A stretch of 64,000 bases of DNA from CAMCXT01 sp040403315 (GCA_040403315.1 JBBAKX010000002.1:372001-436000), one strand, 5' to 3'. Numbered from the stretch's first letter, positions 43,870 through 53,010 are shown. Notes: generated from the sequence alone by a model not told the origin. A program made the numbers and translations.

Positions 43870-44265
43870 TTATGGCAACTGCATTTTTTTAAGCATGCTA
43901 ATTGGCCCCGGACAATAAGTTTCGTGGCACCTGATGCACGTTTTTACCAAACTGTTATATTCAGTTTTCTGGTCGATTTTCTCTGCTTTTCCGAAACGGT
44001 CTACTTGCACTAAAAAAGTATTGGCATATTCAGGATAACGCTCCCCTTTTTTTGATTCAACGCTTGGTTTGGCGGTATTAATTCGATGGTATTTCTTGTA
44101 AAACATCGGAATTTTCTCACCATTTTGAACCTTCACCCGCACACGTTTCATGTCGTTGGCCATGGTTCGCATCAGCTTACTCAACTCACTTTCAGATCGA
44201 AAGCCATTCAACAGAACGAAAAGTACAAGTAAACCAGAAGCTAAGAATAGACCTTTAATTTTCAT
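43870..44265 (-). CDS. Cytochrome c-type exported protein, C-terminal haem motif
   Basis: 131 residues with an N-terminal signal or anchor (about 5-22, LFLASGLLVLFVLLNG). One CxxCH haem motif lies near the C-terminus in KTCIRCHETYCPGPI, as in cytochrome c' (class II)-like four-helix proteins. Upstream residues are helical and basic (LMRTMANDMKRVRVKVQNGE). Probably a periplasmic mono-haem protein. It lies 21 nt downstream of the DUF4920 gene, and the two may function together in periplasmic redox chemistry. Confidence 0.82.
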   Translation of the reverse strand: MKIKGLFLASGLLVLFVLLNGFRSESELSKLMRTMANDMKRVRVKVQNGEKIPMFYKKYHRINTAKPSVESKKGERYPEYANTFLVQVDRFGKAEKIDQKTEYNSLVKTCIRCHETYCPGPISMLKKMQLP

Positions 44266-44286
44266 GAATGAATTGTGGTAGATAGA

Positions 44287-44742
44287 CTACTTTTTGTAAA
44301 TCAACACACCTGATGCTTCAAAAGAAAGACGGGTTTCTGGCTCGGTAATTTTTTCGATTTCTTCCTTAGTTTTTCCAGCATCTTCAGCATAATGACGAAG
44401 CATATCAACCGACAAAACTTCTCTAAATGCAACGCCATCCATCACAGCAGTTTTACCGTCTGCATCTTTTGGAACGAAGAATCCATAATCTTTAAAACGT
44501 ACCATCATTTGTTTGCCATCACCAAGATCAACATTCATCCAACATCCCTTTTTCTGACAAACATTTACAATTGGAGCAGAAATTTTGGTTATCAAGGAGT
44601 CTTTCCCATCAATTTGCTTAAGAAAAGAAGCGCCTTCTATTGCGCCATCGAGTTTGATTTTGTCGCCAAAAGATTCAGTTTTTTGTGCATTTAAGAAAGA
44701 AGCAGAAAGTAAAATGGCGAAAACAAATGTGTAAAGTTTCAT
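44287..44742 (-). CDS. DUF4920 domain secreted protein
   Basis: 151 residues. Signal peptide 1-19 (ASFLNAQ). The DUF4920 core reads NVCQKKGCWMNVDLGDGKQM, then MVRFKDYGFFVPKDADGKTA and FREVLSVDMLRHYAEDAGKT. Conserved CxxxxxC could bind metal or form a disulfide. DUF4920 is found mostly in Bacteroidota and its role is unknown. It lies 15 nt after mnmD and before the cytochrome gene in the same minus-strand run. Confidence 0.9.
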   Translation of the reverse strand: MKLYTFVFAILLSASFLNAQKTESFGDKIKLDGAIEGASFLKQIDGKDSLITKISAPIVNVCQKKGCWMNVDLGDGKQMMVRFKDYGFFVPKDADGKTAVMDGVAFREVLSVDMLRHYAEDAGKTKEEIEKITEPETRLSFEASGVLIYKK

Positions 44743-44757
44743 AGCTATTATTTGTGA

Positions 44758-45441
44758 TTATAAAGATACTGAATTGCCTGATTTAGTAGCATGTAGCATG
44801 TGCCTTTTGTGCGGAGGACCAGCCAAGCGTTGAACTTGAAAACCGAGTGATTGCATTTGTCGGCGCACATCCCCTTTGGCACAATAGGTAACCCAAATTC
44901 CTCCTTCTTTTAAGGCATCTGCGCAGGCTTGTAAGGAATGCTTATCCCAAATTTCTGGTTGATCGACAGGTGAAAAAGCATCGAAAAATACGATATCAAA
45001 CCCCTCACCAACCTGAATGTTAGGCCACTTGCCGTTCAACTTCGAAAACTTAAAGTTTGGATAATGATGTAATTCATTCCAGTTGGATGTGTGCAGTAAC
45101 TGAAAATCATCAGTTGCATTTGGTAATAAATATTGAAAATCTTCGAGTACTGTTGGATTCACTGGGAAAGCTTCAATTCCAGTGTATTCAACTTCTTTAC
45201 CTGATTTTATTGCCCATTGCCAAGCCAACAAAGCGTTGAGCCCTGTACCAAAACCTATCTCTAGAATCCTGATATTACTAGCTTGGATCTGGGAAATGGT
45301 ATCTAAACCATGTTGAATAAAAACATGCGTACTTTCCTGCACAGCGCCATGACTACTATGGTAAGTCGTTCCAAATTGTAACGAGCGCAAAGTACTACTT
45401 CCATCTTCCGTTGCTTCAACGGTCACCTCCGCAAACTGCAT
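44758..45441 (-). CDS. mnmD: tRNA (mnm5s2U34) methyltransferase MnmD
   Basis: 227 residues. SAM-dependent methyltransferase domain with LEIGFGTGLNALLAWQW, EYTGIEAFPVNP and the DUF752-type FDIVFFDAFSPVDQPEIWD, followed by GIWVTYCAKGDVRRQMQSLG and PPHKRHMLHA. It makes the last methyl transfer in 5-methylaminomethyl-2-thiouridine at tRNA wobble position 34. In Bacteroidota it stands alone, without the oxidase domain of MnmC. It begins 6 nt after the OmpA-family gene. Confidence 0.94.
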   Translation of the reverse strand: MQFAEVTVEATEDGSSTLRSLQFGTTYHSSHGAVQESTHVFIQHGLDTISQIQASNIRILEIGFGTGLNALLAWQWAIKSGKEVEYTGIEAFPVNPTVLEDFQYLLPNATDDFQLLHTSNWNELHHYPNFKFSKLNGKWPNIQVGEGFDIVFFDAFSPVDQPEIWDKHSLQACADALKEGGIWVTYCAKGDVRRQMQSLGFQVQRLAGPPHKRHMLHATKSGNSVSL

Positions 45442-45447
45442 TGGAAA

Positions 45448-47499
45448 TTATCTTGAAAGAATCTTGAACTCAGTACGTCGGTTTAACTGACGGCCTTGAT
45501 CTGTATCGTTTGGCGCAATTGGTTCGGTAAAACCATACCCCTTGAACTCAAGACGCTCCTTTTTGATACCTTTCTTTTCAACTAGGTAGTCTACTACTGA
45601 AAGAGCACGGCTTGTAGAAAGCTTTTCGTTGTAAGCCGCTGAACCAACGTTATCTGTATGCGATGAAATCTCGATACGCATGGTTGGATTCACATCTAAA
45701 AGTTTCGCTAAGCGTTCTATTTCGGAAATTGATTGCGTGCGTAAAGTCGACTTATTGAAATCATAGAAAATATTTCTCAAGACGATCTTCTGCCCTACTT
45801 CCAACTTGTTGAGCTCTATGTCTTTGTTGATTTCTTGGTATTGTTTAGACTTTGGCAAATCGACGTTTTCAGAATAAAACAAGAAACCTTCCATAGTAAC
45901 GGCAATTCCATAGTTTCGTCCAGAAGGAAGTGAAACAAGATACTTACCTGTTTTAGAGTTCGATTGGAAAGTTGAAACCACTTCGTTCTTCTCATTGTCG
46001 GTAATCACAATCACTGCGTTGAGAGGCTCTTTCGACAATGCATCAGTAACTGTTCCTTTGAGGATTGTTACGTTTGAAGCGAACTTCCTATCGAGTTTGG
46101 GTTCAATTACAGATTCACGTTCTAAAATAGAGCTCGATAGAAGCAACTGATCCTGTATGTTCATCACGGTTTCCTTTTCAGGACCGAGAAGAGTAATCAT
46201 GTAAATATCTGTTTCTCCGATGGCATCCATCCTTGCAGAGGAGTAATAACCATGTTTACCTGAAGCAGATACTACAAAGAAAACATCTCTATCGGCTGAA
46301 TTGATAGGATAACCAACATTTTCAGGCTCCGACCATTTTCCATTTTCGAACACAGTTCTGAAGATGTCGTAGCTGCCCATCGTCTTGTGACCTTTCGAAC
46401 TGAAATACATCGTTTTACCATCTGGATGCATGTAAACAGCTTCCTCGTCGTAAGGCGTATTGATGGTTGGCCCAAGGTTTTCGGCTGGAAGCCAGTTGCC
46501 TTTTTCGTCTTGTCGCGTTACAAAAATATCGAAGCCGCCGATACTACCAGTAGGCTTGTCGGTTACAAAATAAATCGACTTTTCGTCGTAAGAAAAACAG
46601 GCGTGAATCTCAGAGAAATCAGTGTTGATAGCTTTTCCGCCTGCAGATTCAGGTTTCGACCATTTATCCCCTTCAAGTTTCGACATTAGGATATCGCCTT
46701 TGTTGTCGCCATCATCAGAATAAATGAAGAGTTTTTGACCGTCGTTTGAAAGTGCGATTGTAGCATCGTGCTCTCGGGTATTTACAGGAGCTTGAAGAGT
46801 CAACGGTGGCGTCCAAATGCTGTTTTGTTTGGTTGAAGAATAGATATCTTCGAAATACAAACCATCGTCGGCAATAAGTTTTCCGGTCGTATTATCTCGG
46901 CGAGAAGTAAAGAACATGATCGATTCATCGGCAGAAATTACCGCTGCATATTCTCTGTATTTAGAATTCACAACAGGCCCCATGTTTTCGATGTTCACTC
47001 GAACTGGATTGGCTACTAGTCGTTTGCCTTCATTACATTCTGTAATACGCTTATCTGGATCGAAGCCTGGCTTTTTTTCTTGCACACCTTTGTACAATGC
47101 ATAATACTTAATCGCATTTTCGAAATCGTGGTTAAGATGATATGCTTCACCAAGATGGAAAGTGATATGCGGATCGATTGCTGGGTCAAGCTGATATGCC
47201 TTGCGGAGGAAATCGAGCGATTTGAATTTATTCGGAGAATTGAGATAACAAATACCCAACTTGAAATTCAAAGAGGCATTGTTTGGATTGAAAGCATTGG
47301 CTTTGAGATAGTAGTCGATGGCGATATACATAGTGTAATCGGCATTGTAGAAATAGCTGTCTCCAGTTTCAATATTCTGAACTGCATCCTTGAACCCTTT
47401 TTTGTCATTCGGGAAATTCTGCTTTTCAAATTCTGTGTTTTGCTGTGCCTGAAGCGACAGTAAACTCAAGAAAAAAATCAGGCTTAAAATCTTCTTCAT
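45448..47499 (-). CDS. TPR-propeller-CRD-OmpA protein (PorE-like architecture)
   Basis: 683 residues from the ATG at 47499; the seven residues upstream are not signal-like. Signal peptide 1-18 (SLLSLQAQ). TPR units (about 45-155: YYLKANAFNPNNASLNFKLG), PD40 propeller (about 170-440: ISADESIMFFTSRRDN), carboxypeptidase regulatory domain (about 475-555: ILKGTVTDALSKEPLNAVIV) and OmpA C-terminal domain (about 570-683: IEISSHTDNVGSAAYNEKLS, ending GRQLNRRTEFKI). This is the order of Porphyromonas PorE, a peptidoglycan-attached T9SS component, though Bacteroidota encode several paralogues. It lies 4 nt after the TPR gene. Confidence 0.9.
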   Translation of the reverse strand: MKKILSLIFFLSLLSLQAQQNTEFEKQNFPNDKKGFKDAVQNIETGDSYFYNADYTMYIAIDYYLKANAFNPNNASLNFKLGICYLNSPNKFKSLDFLRKAYQLDPAIDPHITFHLGEAYHLNHDFENAIKYYALYKGVQEKKPGFDPDKRITECNEGKRLVANPVRVNIENMGPVVNSKYREYAAVISADESIMFFTSRRDNTTGKLIADDGLYFEDIYSSTKQNSIWTPPLTLQAPVNTREHDATIALSNDGQKLFIYSDDGDNKGDILMSKLEGDKWSKPESAGGKAINTDFSEIHACFSYDEKSIYFVTDKPTGSIGGFDIFVTRQDEKGNWLPAENLGPTINTPYDEEAVYMHPDGKTMYFSSKGHKTMGSYDIFRTVFENGKWSEPENVGYPINSADRDVFFVVSASGKHGYYSSARMDAIGETDIYMITLLGPEKETVMNIQDQLLLSSSILERESVIEPKLDRKFASNVTILKGTVTDALSKEPLNAVIVITDNEKNEVVSTFQSNSKTGKYLVSLPSGRNYGIAVTMEGFLFYSENVDLPKSKQYQEINKDIELNKLEVGQKIVLRNIFYDFNKSTLRTQSISEIERLAKLLDVNPTMRIEISSHTDNVGSAAYNEKLSTSRALSVVDYLVEKKGIKKERLEFKGYGFTEPIAPNDTDQGRQLNRRTEFKILSR

Positions 47500-47503
47500 A
47501 TGC

Positions 47504-48529
47504 TTATTTGCAATCGGCATCTATGTATGATTTGGCTACTTCAACACCATTGAGTGTTGCTTCATTCCAGTCTTTACAGGCACCTGAAACATCGCGTAGA
47601 TTTTCTTTGGCGATACCACGATTCAAATAGGCATAACCATAATTTGGGTTGATAGTAATTGCTTTGTTGAAATCTTCAATCGCCCCTTGAAAGTCGCGGA
47701 GTTTATTTTTCAGACAACCTCTGTTATTAAAGGCAAATGGATCTTCTGTATTGAGCTCGATGGCTTTGTTAAAATCAGCCAATGAACCTTCCAAATCTTG
47801 CATATCGAATTTCAAACGACCTCGTTTTACATAAGAAGTACTGCCTTTGGGATCGGCTTTGATGGCGTAACCAAATTCAACCAAGGCGCCTTGCATATCG
47901 CCGGATACACGAAGAAGTGTTCCTAAGTTATTGTAAGCACAACCGAGATTCGGACGAATTTTGGTGGCTTCGCGGTAATCTGAAATCGCTCCTTTGGTAT
48001 CACCCGATTTTTGGCGAGCACTGGCACGATCATGAAAAGCTTCAGCAAAATCACTACGAGCATTAATGGCCTTGGTAAAAGTTTCACCGGCTTCGGAGAA
48101 AAGCCCTTTTTCAAAATAAATTCCTCCAGCATAATAAAAAGCTTCAGCATTTGCAGGGTTTCTGGTGCCTGATTGAAGGTAATCAGCAAGCGCTTCGTCT
48201 TTGTTACCATTGAGGTAAAGTGCCTGCGCACGGCTAAAGTATGCTCGGTCGGAAGATGTTGTATCTTTTCGGATGAAGCTGGAATAATCGGCAATGGCTC
48301 CTGTATAGTCGCTCAGGTCTGCTTTACAAACGCCACGGTTAAACCAAGATTTAATCAAGGTAGAATCGAGTGCAATAGCTTTATCGAAACTCGCTATCGC
48401 CGATTTAATATCCTTATTGTTGAATTGGGAAATGCCCTGATTGTATGCTTCTACTGCCTGATCTGCCTGAGCGTACGAGTTGATAATCAACGCAGTAAGC
48501 ATCAGTAAAACGGCTGAAATTCTTTTCAT
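47504..48529 (-). CDS. Secreted TPR repeat protein
   Basis: 341 residues from the ATG at 48529 (MKRISAVLLMLTALIINSYA, a good signal peptide); an upstream extension lacks support. The body is about nine TPR units with canonical spacing, for example AIADYSSFIRKDTTSSDRAY, AEAFHDRASARQKSGDTKGA, AYNNLGTLLRVSGDM and AFNNRGCLKNKLRDFQGAIE. It is a periplasmic protein-protein interaction scaffold. Four nt separate it from the PorE-like gene, suggesting a shared envelope complex. Confidence 0.9.
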   Translation of the reverse strand: MKRISAVLLMLTALIINSYAQADQAVEAYNQGISQFNNKDIKSAIASFDKAIALDSTLIKSWFNRGVCKADLSDYTGAIADYSSFIRKDTTSSDRAYFSRAQALYLNGNKDEALADYLQSGTRNPANAEAFYYAGGIYFEKGLFSEAGETFTKAINARSDFAEAFHDRASARQKSGDTKGAISDYREATKIRPNLGCAYNNLGTLLRVSGDMQGALVEFGYAIKADPKGSTSYVKRGRLKFDMQDLEGSLADFNKAIELNTEDPFAFNNRGCLKNKLRDFQGAIEDFNKAITINPNYGYAYLNRGIAKENLRDVSGACKDWNEATLNGVEVAKSYIDADCK

Positions 48530-48666
48530 AGGTACCCTTTTTTGCGATTCTAATATAGGAATTAATGCAGCAAACCGTGTTAATGACAAGTGATAATTCA
48601 AATAAAAAATCCACAGCTAAAACAGCTGATTTTATTGGGCAAAATAATCTATTTGGAAGGGAGATA

Positions 48667-49332
48667 CTATTTTCTATTTTGGTGATTGATGATCACTTCG
48701 AACAGGGAAGTATCTTGAAAGGTACTCAAGTCGTAAATTCCTGTATTGTTTTCGCGCAATTGTGCATGAAAAATATCGCGTTTCAGTACTTGGTAGAATG
48801 CCTTTTGAAAGAGTTCGGTGCAATAATAGGCCGTTGTATCTTCATTGTCGAATTGATGGTCAAAAGGCTTTTTAGCATCGGCATAATAGGCTGCACGTCG
48901 AGCAATAAGATTAATGGTATCGGGAGTAGATTTGTATCGAACTACGATGATGGAGCCAGGCATACTTTCATTCAGAAAGCGCTGTAGATTTTGGCGTTGA
49001 GCACCATCGAATGTGGCTACCGAGCTAGAAAGTGCATGAACTACTTTCCAATTTTTATTTTCGTCGAGAATCATTGCGCAATGCGAAACTCGATACGGGC
49101 TATCTTGAACTTCAACTATACCATCGGAGAACATGCCATATCCTTTTCGAAGGATAATATCTCCATGACGAAGCAACCCTCTATCTTCTTGGCTCAGTGG
49201 GTAGAAAACTTGTTTGGTGTTTTCAGGATCCCAGAAGACTTTATAAGTAATAAAGCCTATGAGCAGAAGAAAGAGGGTTGCAAAAATCAGGAGGATTTTC
49301 CGAAGGCGGGAGGCCTTTTTGAAAAACCCCAT
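48667..49332 (-). CDS. YiiX/YebB-like permuted papain-fold enzyme
   Basis: 221 residues from the ATG at 49332; a TTG six bases upstream is less likely. An N-terminal membrane anchor (about 12-32, ILLIFATLFLLLIGFITY) precedes the YiiX-type NlpC/P60-like domain with permuted order: LRHGDIILRKG, catalytic His in RVSHCAMILDE and catalytic Cys near the end in YYCTELFQKAFYQ. Such enzymes are proposed amidases or hydrolases acting on envelope or lipid substrates. Its start lies 6 nt after the stop of the upstream lipoprotein gene. Confidence 0.88.
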   Translation of the reverse strand: MGFFKKASRLRKILLIFATLFLLLIGFITYKVFWDPENTKQVFYPLSQEDRGLLRHGDIILRKGYGMFSDGIVEVQDSPYRVSHCAMILDENKNWKVVHALSSSVATFDGAQRQNLQRFLNESMPGSIIVVRYKSTPDTINLIARRAAYYADAKKPFDHQFDNEDTTAYYCTELFQKAFYQVLKRDIFHAQLRENNTGIYDLSTFQDTSLFEVIINHQNRK

Positions 49333-49338
49333 AATCAA

Positions 49339-49806
49339 TTACTTTGTTTCAGCAGCAGGAGCTTCAGCAGCAGGAGTAGCTGTGTCTGATGGCATTTCTG
49401 CACCAGCATCCATCATTCCGCCTTCCATACCACCAGCAGGAGCACCTTCTTTTGGCATATGTACCATCCACTTATCACCAGCTTTTTTCAAGTTGATTTT
49501 TTCGTCTTTGTCTTCTACTTTGTAGTTACATACTGCTGTTGAATCACCAGCATCTACTGTACACTTAAGGTCTTTGTACTCTTTTTTAGTAGCTTCTTTT
49601 TTCTCACCACCCATTGATGACAAGCTCTTCATGAAGTCGAGCATACCTTTGGTATCTTCTGTAGAGAATTCTTTCGCTTTTTCGAAATCTTCTGCCATCA
49701 AAGCATCAAGATAACCCTTAGCTGAACCTTCAGGACCGTTACCGCCAGAGCAAGAAACCATCACCGCCACTAGAGCGATTGCAGCAAACTGAAATACTTT
49801 TTTCAT
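49339..49806 (-). CDS. Lipoprotein, DUF4878-like
   Basis: 155 residues. Lipobox AVMVSCSGG. The globular part (about 25-115) begins EGSAKGYLDALMAEDFEKAK, typical of DUF4878/NTF2-like domains, with CTVDAGDSTAVCNYKV holding two Cys. A Gly/Met-rich then Pro/Ala/Glu-rich low-complexity tail ends the protein. Likely lipid-anchored in the envelope; role unknown. It heads a short operon with the YiiX-like enzyme. A one-mismatch -7 element (CAATTTTG) lies upstream. Confidence 0.82.
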   Translation of the reverse strand: MKKVFQFAAIALVAVMVSCSGGNGPEGSAKGYLDALMAEDFEKAKEFSTEDTKGMLDFMKSLSSMGGEKKEATKKEYKDLKCTVDAGDSTAVCNYKVEDKDEKINLKKAGDKWMVHMPKEGAPAGGMEGGMMDAGAEMPSDTATPAAEAPAAETK

Positions 49807-49893
49807 TTTATGAGAGATATGAGTTTAGATTGCAAAATTGGGGGTTATTCTTGTGATTTCCAACACAAATTTTAACAGTTTTTAACAAATGAA

Positions 49894-49924
49894 AAGGGTT
49901 GAATAGTTTTACCATCCAACCCTT
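49894..49924 (-). terminator. Candidate terminator after the pyrE-SRPBCC operon
   Basis: 8-bp stem aagggttg / caaccctt (49894-49901 and 49917-49924) with a 15-nt loop. On the minus strand it is followed by a moderately T-rich stretch. It lies about 31 nt past the stop of the SRPBCC gene. Confidence 0.55.
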
Positions 49925-49955
49925 CATTATTCATCTATTCAGATACTTACATTGC

Positions 49956-50351
49956 CTAAAATTGAGATGGCAACTTCTCAAGTAACATTTTGAAAAAATT
50001 CGTGAGTGGTGTTTCAACCATCATTTTCATAAACATGTTCACTTCGCCATTGAACACGATAGAAGTTTCGCATCCTGTTTCTGCTGAACGAATTAAAATA
50101 TCAAGTTTGAAGGCAAATGGAACTTTCCCATGCGAACTTAACTTCAGCGTATGACTTGGAATACGCTCATCGATCTTCATCCCGATTTCTGCCATTCCTT
50201 TAATTATAAAGGTGCATTGGTCTGCGTCCGACTGCCAATTTTCTACTCGATCAGGCATCAGTTTTTGAAGATTATTCAAATCCGAAAGAAAGGTAAAAAC
50301 CTGCTCATCGGTTGCTGCTACAGCTTTATAACCAGTGTCGATGGTGAGCAT
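49956..50351 (-). CDS. SRPBCC family protein
   Basis: 131 residues with the START/Bet v1-like pattern: DEQVFTFLSDLNNLQKLMPD at the N-terminus, then strands such as CTFIIKGMAEIGMKIDERIP and LKLSSHGKVPFAFKLDIL, and a long C-terminal helix (MMVETPLTNFFKMLLEKLPS). Such proteins bind hydrophobic ligands; many Bacteroidota members follow pyrE. The start is one base past the pyrE stop, so the two are coupled. The ligand is unknown. Confidence 0.85.
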   Translation of the reverse strand: MLTIDTGYKAVAATDEQVFTFLSDLNNLQKLMPDRVENWQSDADQCTFIIKGMAEIGMKIDERIPSHTLKLSSHGKVPFAFKLDILIRSAETGCETSIVFNGEVNMFMKMMVETPLTNFFKMLLEKLPSQF

Positions 50352-50352
50352 A

Positions 50353-51009
50353 CTAGGCGATTTTTAAAGTGGTTCCCCAAGCTTCAGGATTGTTTCTCCA
50401 GCTTCTCAGTTGCTCTTCGTCTTCTTTGCCAATGTACTTATTGTTTAAGGCACGGTCCAAAAGCACTTCGTAGTTACTCAAACTGAAATAAGGACATTTT
50501 TCTTCCTTAAACTGCTGAACTGCTTGATCGAAACCGTAATCAAAAATCGATACCAAACCTTTCACAATTGCTCCAGATTCACGAAGCGATTGCACTGCTT
50601 TGAGGCTACTTTTACCTGTTGAGATCAAGTCTTCGATAACGACAACGGTTTGACCAGAGTCAACTTTCCCTTCTACTAAATTCTCCATACCGTGCCCTTT
50701 GGCAGCAGCACGAACGTAAATAAATGGGATACCCAATTCTTGAGCAACCAGAGCCCCGTGGGCAATTCCACCTGTGGCAACACCGGCAATTACATCAGGT
50801 TTTTCGAATTTCTCAAGGATCGCTTTTGAAATTTCCTGGCGGATAAAGGTGCGCACTTTCGGATAAGAAAGGGTTAGCCTGTTATCACAGTAAATGGGTG
50901 ATTTCCAACCTGAAGCCCATAAAAAAGGCTTGCTTGGCTGAAGTTTTATCGCTTTTATTTGCAATAAGAAATCTGCGAGTTGTTCTGCAGTATCTTTTTT
51001 GAAGATCAT
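50353..51009 (-). CDS. pyrE: Orotate phosphoribosyltransferase
   Basis: 218 residues. Converts orotate and PRPP to OMP in de novo pyrimidine synthesis. N-terminal SGWKSPIYCDNRLT; PRPP motif VVVIEDLISTGKSSL; GVATGGIAHGALVA and FIYVRAAAKGHG are typical of PyrE. The start ATG (51009-51007) shares two bases with the divergent Nudix ATG at 51008, in the sequence CATG. Its promoter must therefore lie inside the Nudix coding region. Confidence 0.96.
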   Translation of the reverse strand: MIFKKDTAEQLADFLLQIKAIKLQPSKPFLWASGWKSPIYCDNRLTLSYPKVRTFIRQEISKAILEKFEKPDVIAGVATGGIAHGALVAQELGIPFIYVRAAAKGHGMENLVEGKVDSGQTVVVIEDLISTGKSSLKAVQSLRESGAIVKGLVSIFDYGFDQAVQQFKEEKCPYFSLSNYEVLLDRALNNKYIGKEDEEQLRSWRNNPEAWGTTLKIA

Positions 51010-51640
51010 GCCACAAAAATACGTCGTTTACCTCAACGGGAAAGCCCTACTTTTCAACAATCCGCAAGACGTTCATCCACAGAGTGATCTGTTTAGAATA
51101 TTCGAAGGGAATTCAGGATTAATATTAACTGAAGCCCTTAATTGGCTTGATTTACAAACCGATACACTGGCTTCAGCATACATGCCTGATATACCTGTAA
51201 CAGTCGGCTTGGAATTGTTGAAAAAGAATTTACACCACCTCAAAGCTGCTGGAGGAATTGTAGAAGAACCTTCAGGTAAAATACTCATGATCAAGCGTCT
51301 TGACTGTTGGGATCTTCCAAAAGGCAAAGCTGAAAAAGGAGAATCAGATGCGGAAACTGCCGTTCGTGAAATCATGGAAGAAACCCTAATTCCAGAAGTT
51401 GTAAATCCAATCTACCTGCATACAACTTGGCATACCTATCCGCACAAAGGGAAAACAGTACTCAAAGAAACGGTTTGGTTTACTTGTTCTACTTCTAAAG
51501 CTTGGCCTCTTGTGCCACAAACCGAAGAACAAATTACAGAGGCTTGTTGGGCATCAAAAGTTGAACTCAGAGAAATGATGCTCAATACATATCCTTCGAT
51601 CCGAGATGTGATCGAGGCTGCGCATTTACTTACTTCTTAA
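51008..51640 (+). CDS. Nudix hydrolase with N-terminal extension
   Basis: 210 residues from the ATG at 51008 (MPQKYVVYLNGKALLF); a TTG nine bases upstream is inside pyrE and unlikely. The first 65 residues form the N-terminal domain seen in Bacteroidota homologues. The Nudix box lies at about 107-128: GKAEKGESDAETAVREIMEE. The substrate is unknown. Its start codon overlaps that of the divergent pyrE by two bases. The 3' end overlaps the convergent secreted protein gene by 11 bp. Confidence 0.88.
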   Translation: MPQKYVVYLNGKALLFNNPQDVHPQSDLFRIFEGNSGLILTEALNWLDLQTDTLASAYMPDIPVTVGLELLKKNLHHLKAAGGIVEEPSGKILMIKRLDCWDLPKGKAEKGESDAETAVREIMEETLIPEVVNPIYLHTTWHTYPHKGKTVLKETVWFTCSTSKAWPLVPQTEEQITEACWASKVELREMMLNTYPSIRDVIEAAHLLTS

Positions 51641-52955
51641 TCAATGTCGTAAATGCAGCTTCAACGCCTGTTTCGGGACCTTCGGCAGGCGCTTGGAAAA
51701 TTTTTCCATGTCGATCTAACAATATATAAGTTGTGCGATCTTCCTTTTCTAACAAACCATTTATGCCATTGCTACAACTCGACAAGGTTACCACGTCGAA
51801 TCCAGGCTGCATTGAAGATATGGCTTTTTCTAAACCAGCAGATGTATTGGTTTTCACAACCACCAAGAAATGCATTTCTGATTTATATTTCGTGAAAGTC
51901 CCTTTTAACATGAGTATTTCACGACTTACGTCTTGGTCGAAAACAGGGTAATAACATATATAAACAGGCTTTCCCACCAAATTACTCAATGCTTTTTCGG
52001 GCAACCCAAAGGTAAAATCTTCCACTTCGCGCCCTTTGGTATATCGAAGCCAATCCTCTAATGTAACCTTCGATGCTAACTTTACAGTTTCATTGGTGCT
52101 CGACTCAGCAATATTAGAAACCAACTGTACCAACAACTGCTTATCGAATTGTTTTTCGCGGCTTTCATTGAAGAGTCCCAATAAAAGAATCAAATCTCGA
52201 ACATTTGCATTTTTAAGTGAGGTATCAGAAGCCATTAATGCTCTAATTCCTTGAATGTTCTTATCAACCATTAAGGTCTTCAACTCTAGACCATTTCGAC
52301 CATTGAGTTTTTGAGATAAATATCCTTTAAACAAAGCTTGAAATGATTCTACCCAAGCAATATTGTCGGGTTGTGGCTCACTACTAAAGTGCAATAAATT
52401 GAGATCAGTTCGCTTCCTTGTGTCGGTAATGATCTCCAAATAGGCAGTTCTGAATTGGATATAATTGCGAACAAACTCCGATTTTTCAGTGCTATTCTTT
52501 CGGAGTGTATCGCTAAAATACCTTAAATCTTTGGTGCGTTTATTCAATGGCAATAAACTGGCTTGCAACAAGATGCCATCGCACAATGAGTCAATTTTTG
52601 CCAAACGGTTGTTGAGAACTGCTGCACTGCCACCCAAAATCCTCCAACGTTGCTCTTGTGCAGAAAAGTCCAATTTCAAAGTATCAGCATTGCTCAAATA
52701 AACGCCTGCACTGGCCTCTCCAGCATTTAATTGATAATAGGCAAACTTACCCTGAAGCTCAAACTCAAATGTTTGATACTGTTTGGTGAACGAGAAATCT
52801 TTTAATTTTAATTCTGACATCACGATAGGGTCAGAATATCGACTAATGTTGCCTTTTATAGCCGAATCGCTCGACTTAATCATGAGCGTTGCATGTTGAG
52901 CAGAAAGGCAAATTCCAAACATCCAACAAAACACAAAAATCAATGCTTTTTTCAT
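51630..52955 (-). CDS. Secreted thioredoxin-like (TlpA-like) protein without CxxC
   Basis: 441 residues. Signal peptide 1-19 (GICLSAQ). The N-terminal half resembles the DUF4369/TlpA accessory region of Bacteroidota disulfide-exchange proteins (FEFELQGKFAYYQLNAGEAS). The C-terminal 120 residues look thioredoxin-like (LVGKPVYICYYPVFDQDVSR, MHFLVVVKTN and a strand TYILLDRHGKIFQAPAEG), but no CxxC active site is present. Probably periplasmic with a non-redox role. It overlaps the Nudix gene convergently by 11 bp. Confidence 0.75.
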   Translation of the reverse strand: MKKALIFVFCWMFGICLSAQHATLMIKSSDSAIKGNISRYSDPIVMSELKLKDFSFTKQYQTFEFELQGKFAYYQLNAGEASAGVYLSNADTLKLDFSAQEQRWRILGGSAAVLNNRLAKIDSLCDGILLQASLLPLNKRTKDLRYFSDTLRKNSTEKSEFVRNYIQFRTAYLEIITDTRKRTDLNLLHFSSEPQPDNIAWVESFQALFKGYLSQKLNGRNGLELKTLMVDKNIQGIRALMASDTSLKNANVRDLILLLGLFNESREKQFDKQLLVQLVSNIAESSTNETVKLASKVTLEDWLRYTKGREVEDFTFGLPEKALSNLVGKPVYICYYPVFDQDVSREILMLKGTFTKYKSEMHFLVVVKTNTSAGLEKAISSMQPGFDVVTLSSCSNGINGLLEKEDRTTYILLDRHGKIFQAPAEGPETGVEAAFTTLIKK

Positions 52956-53010
52956 GACTTCCTTTCCAGAAACGATAACCCGAGAACGCTAAATATTAAT
53001 TGAAAGTGCA

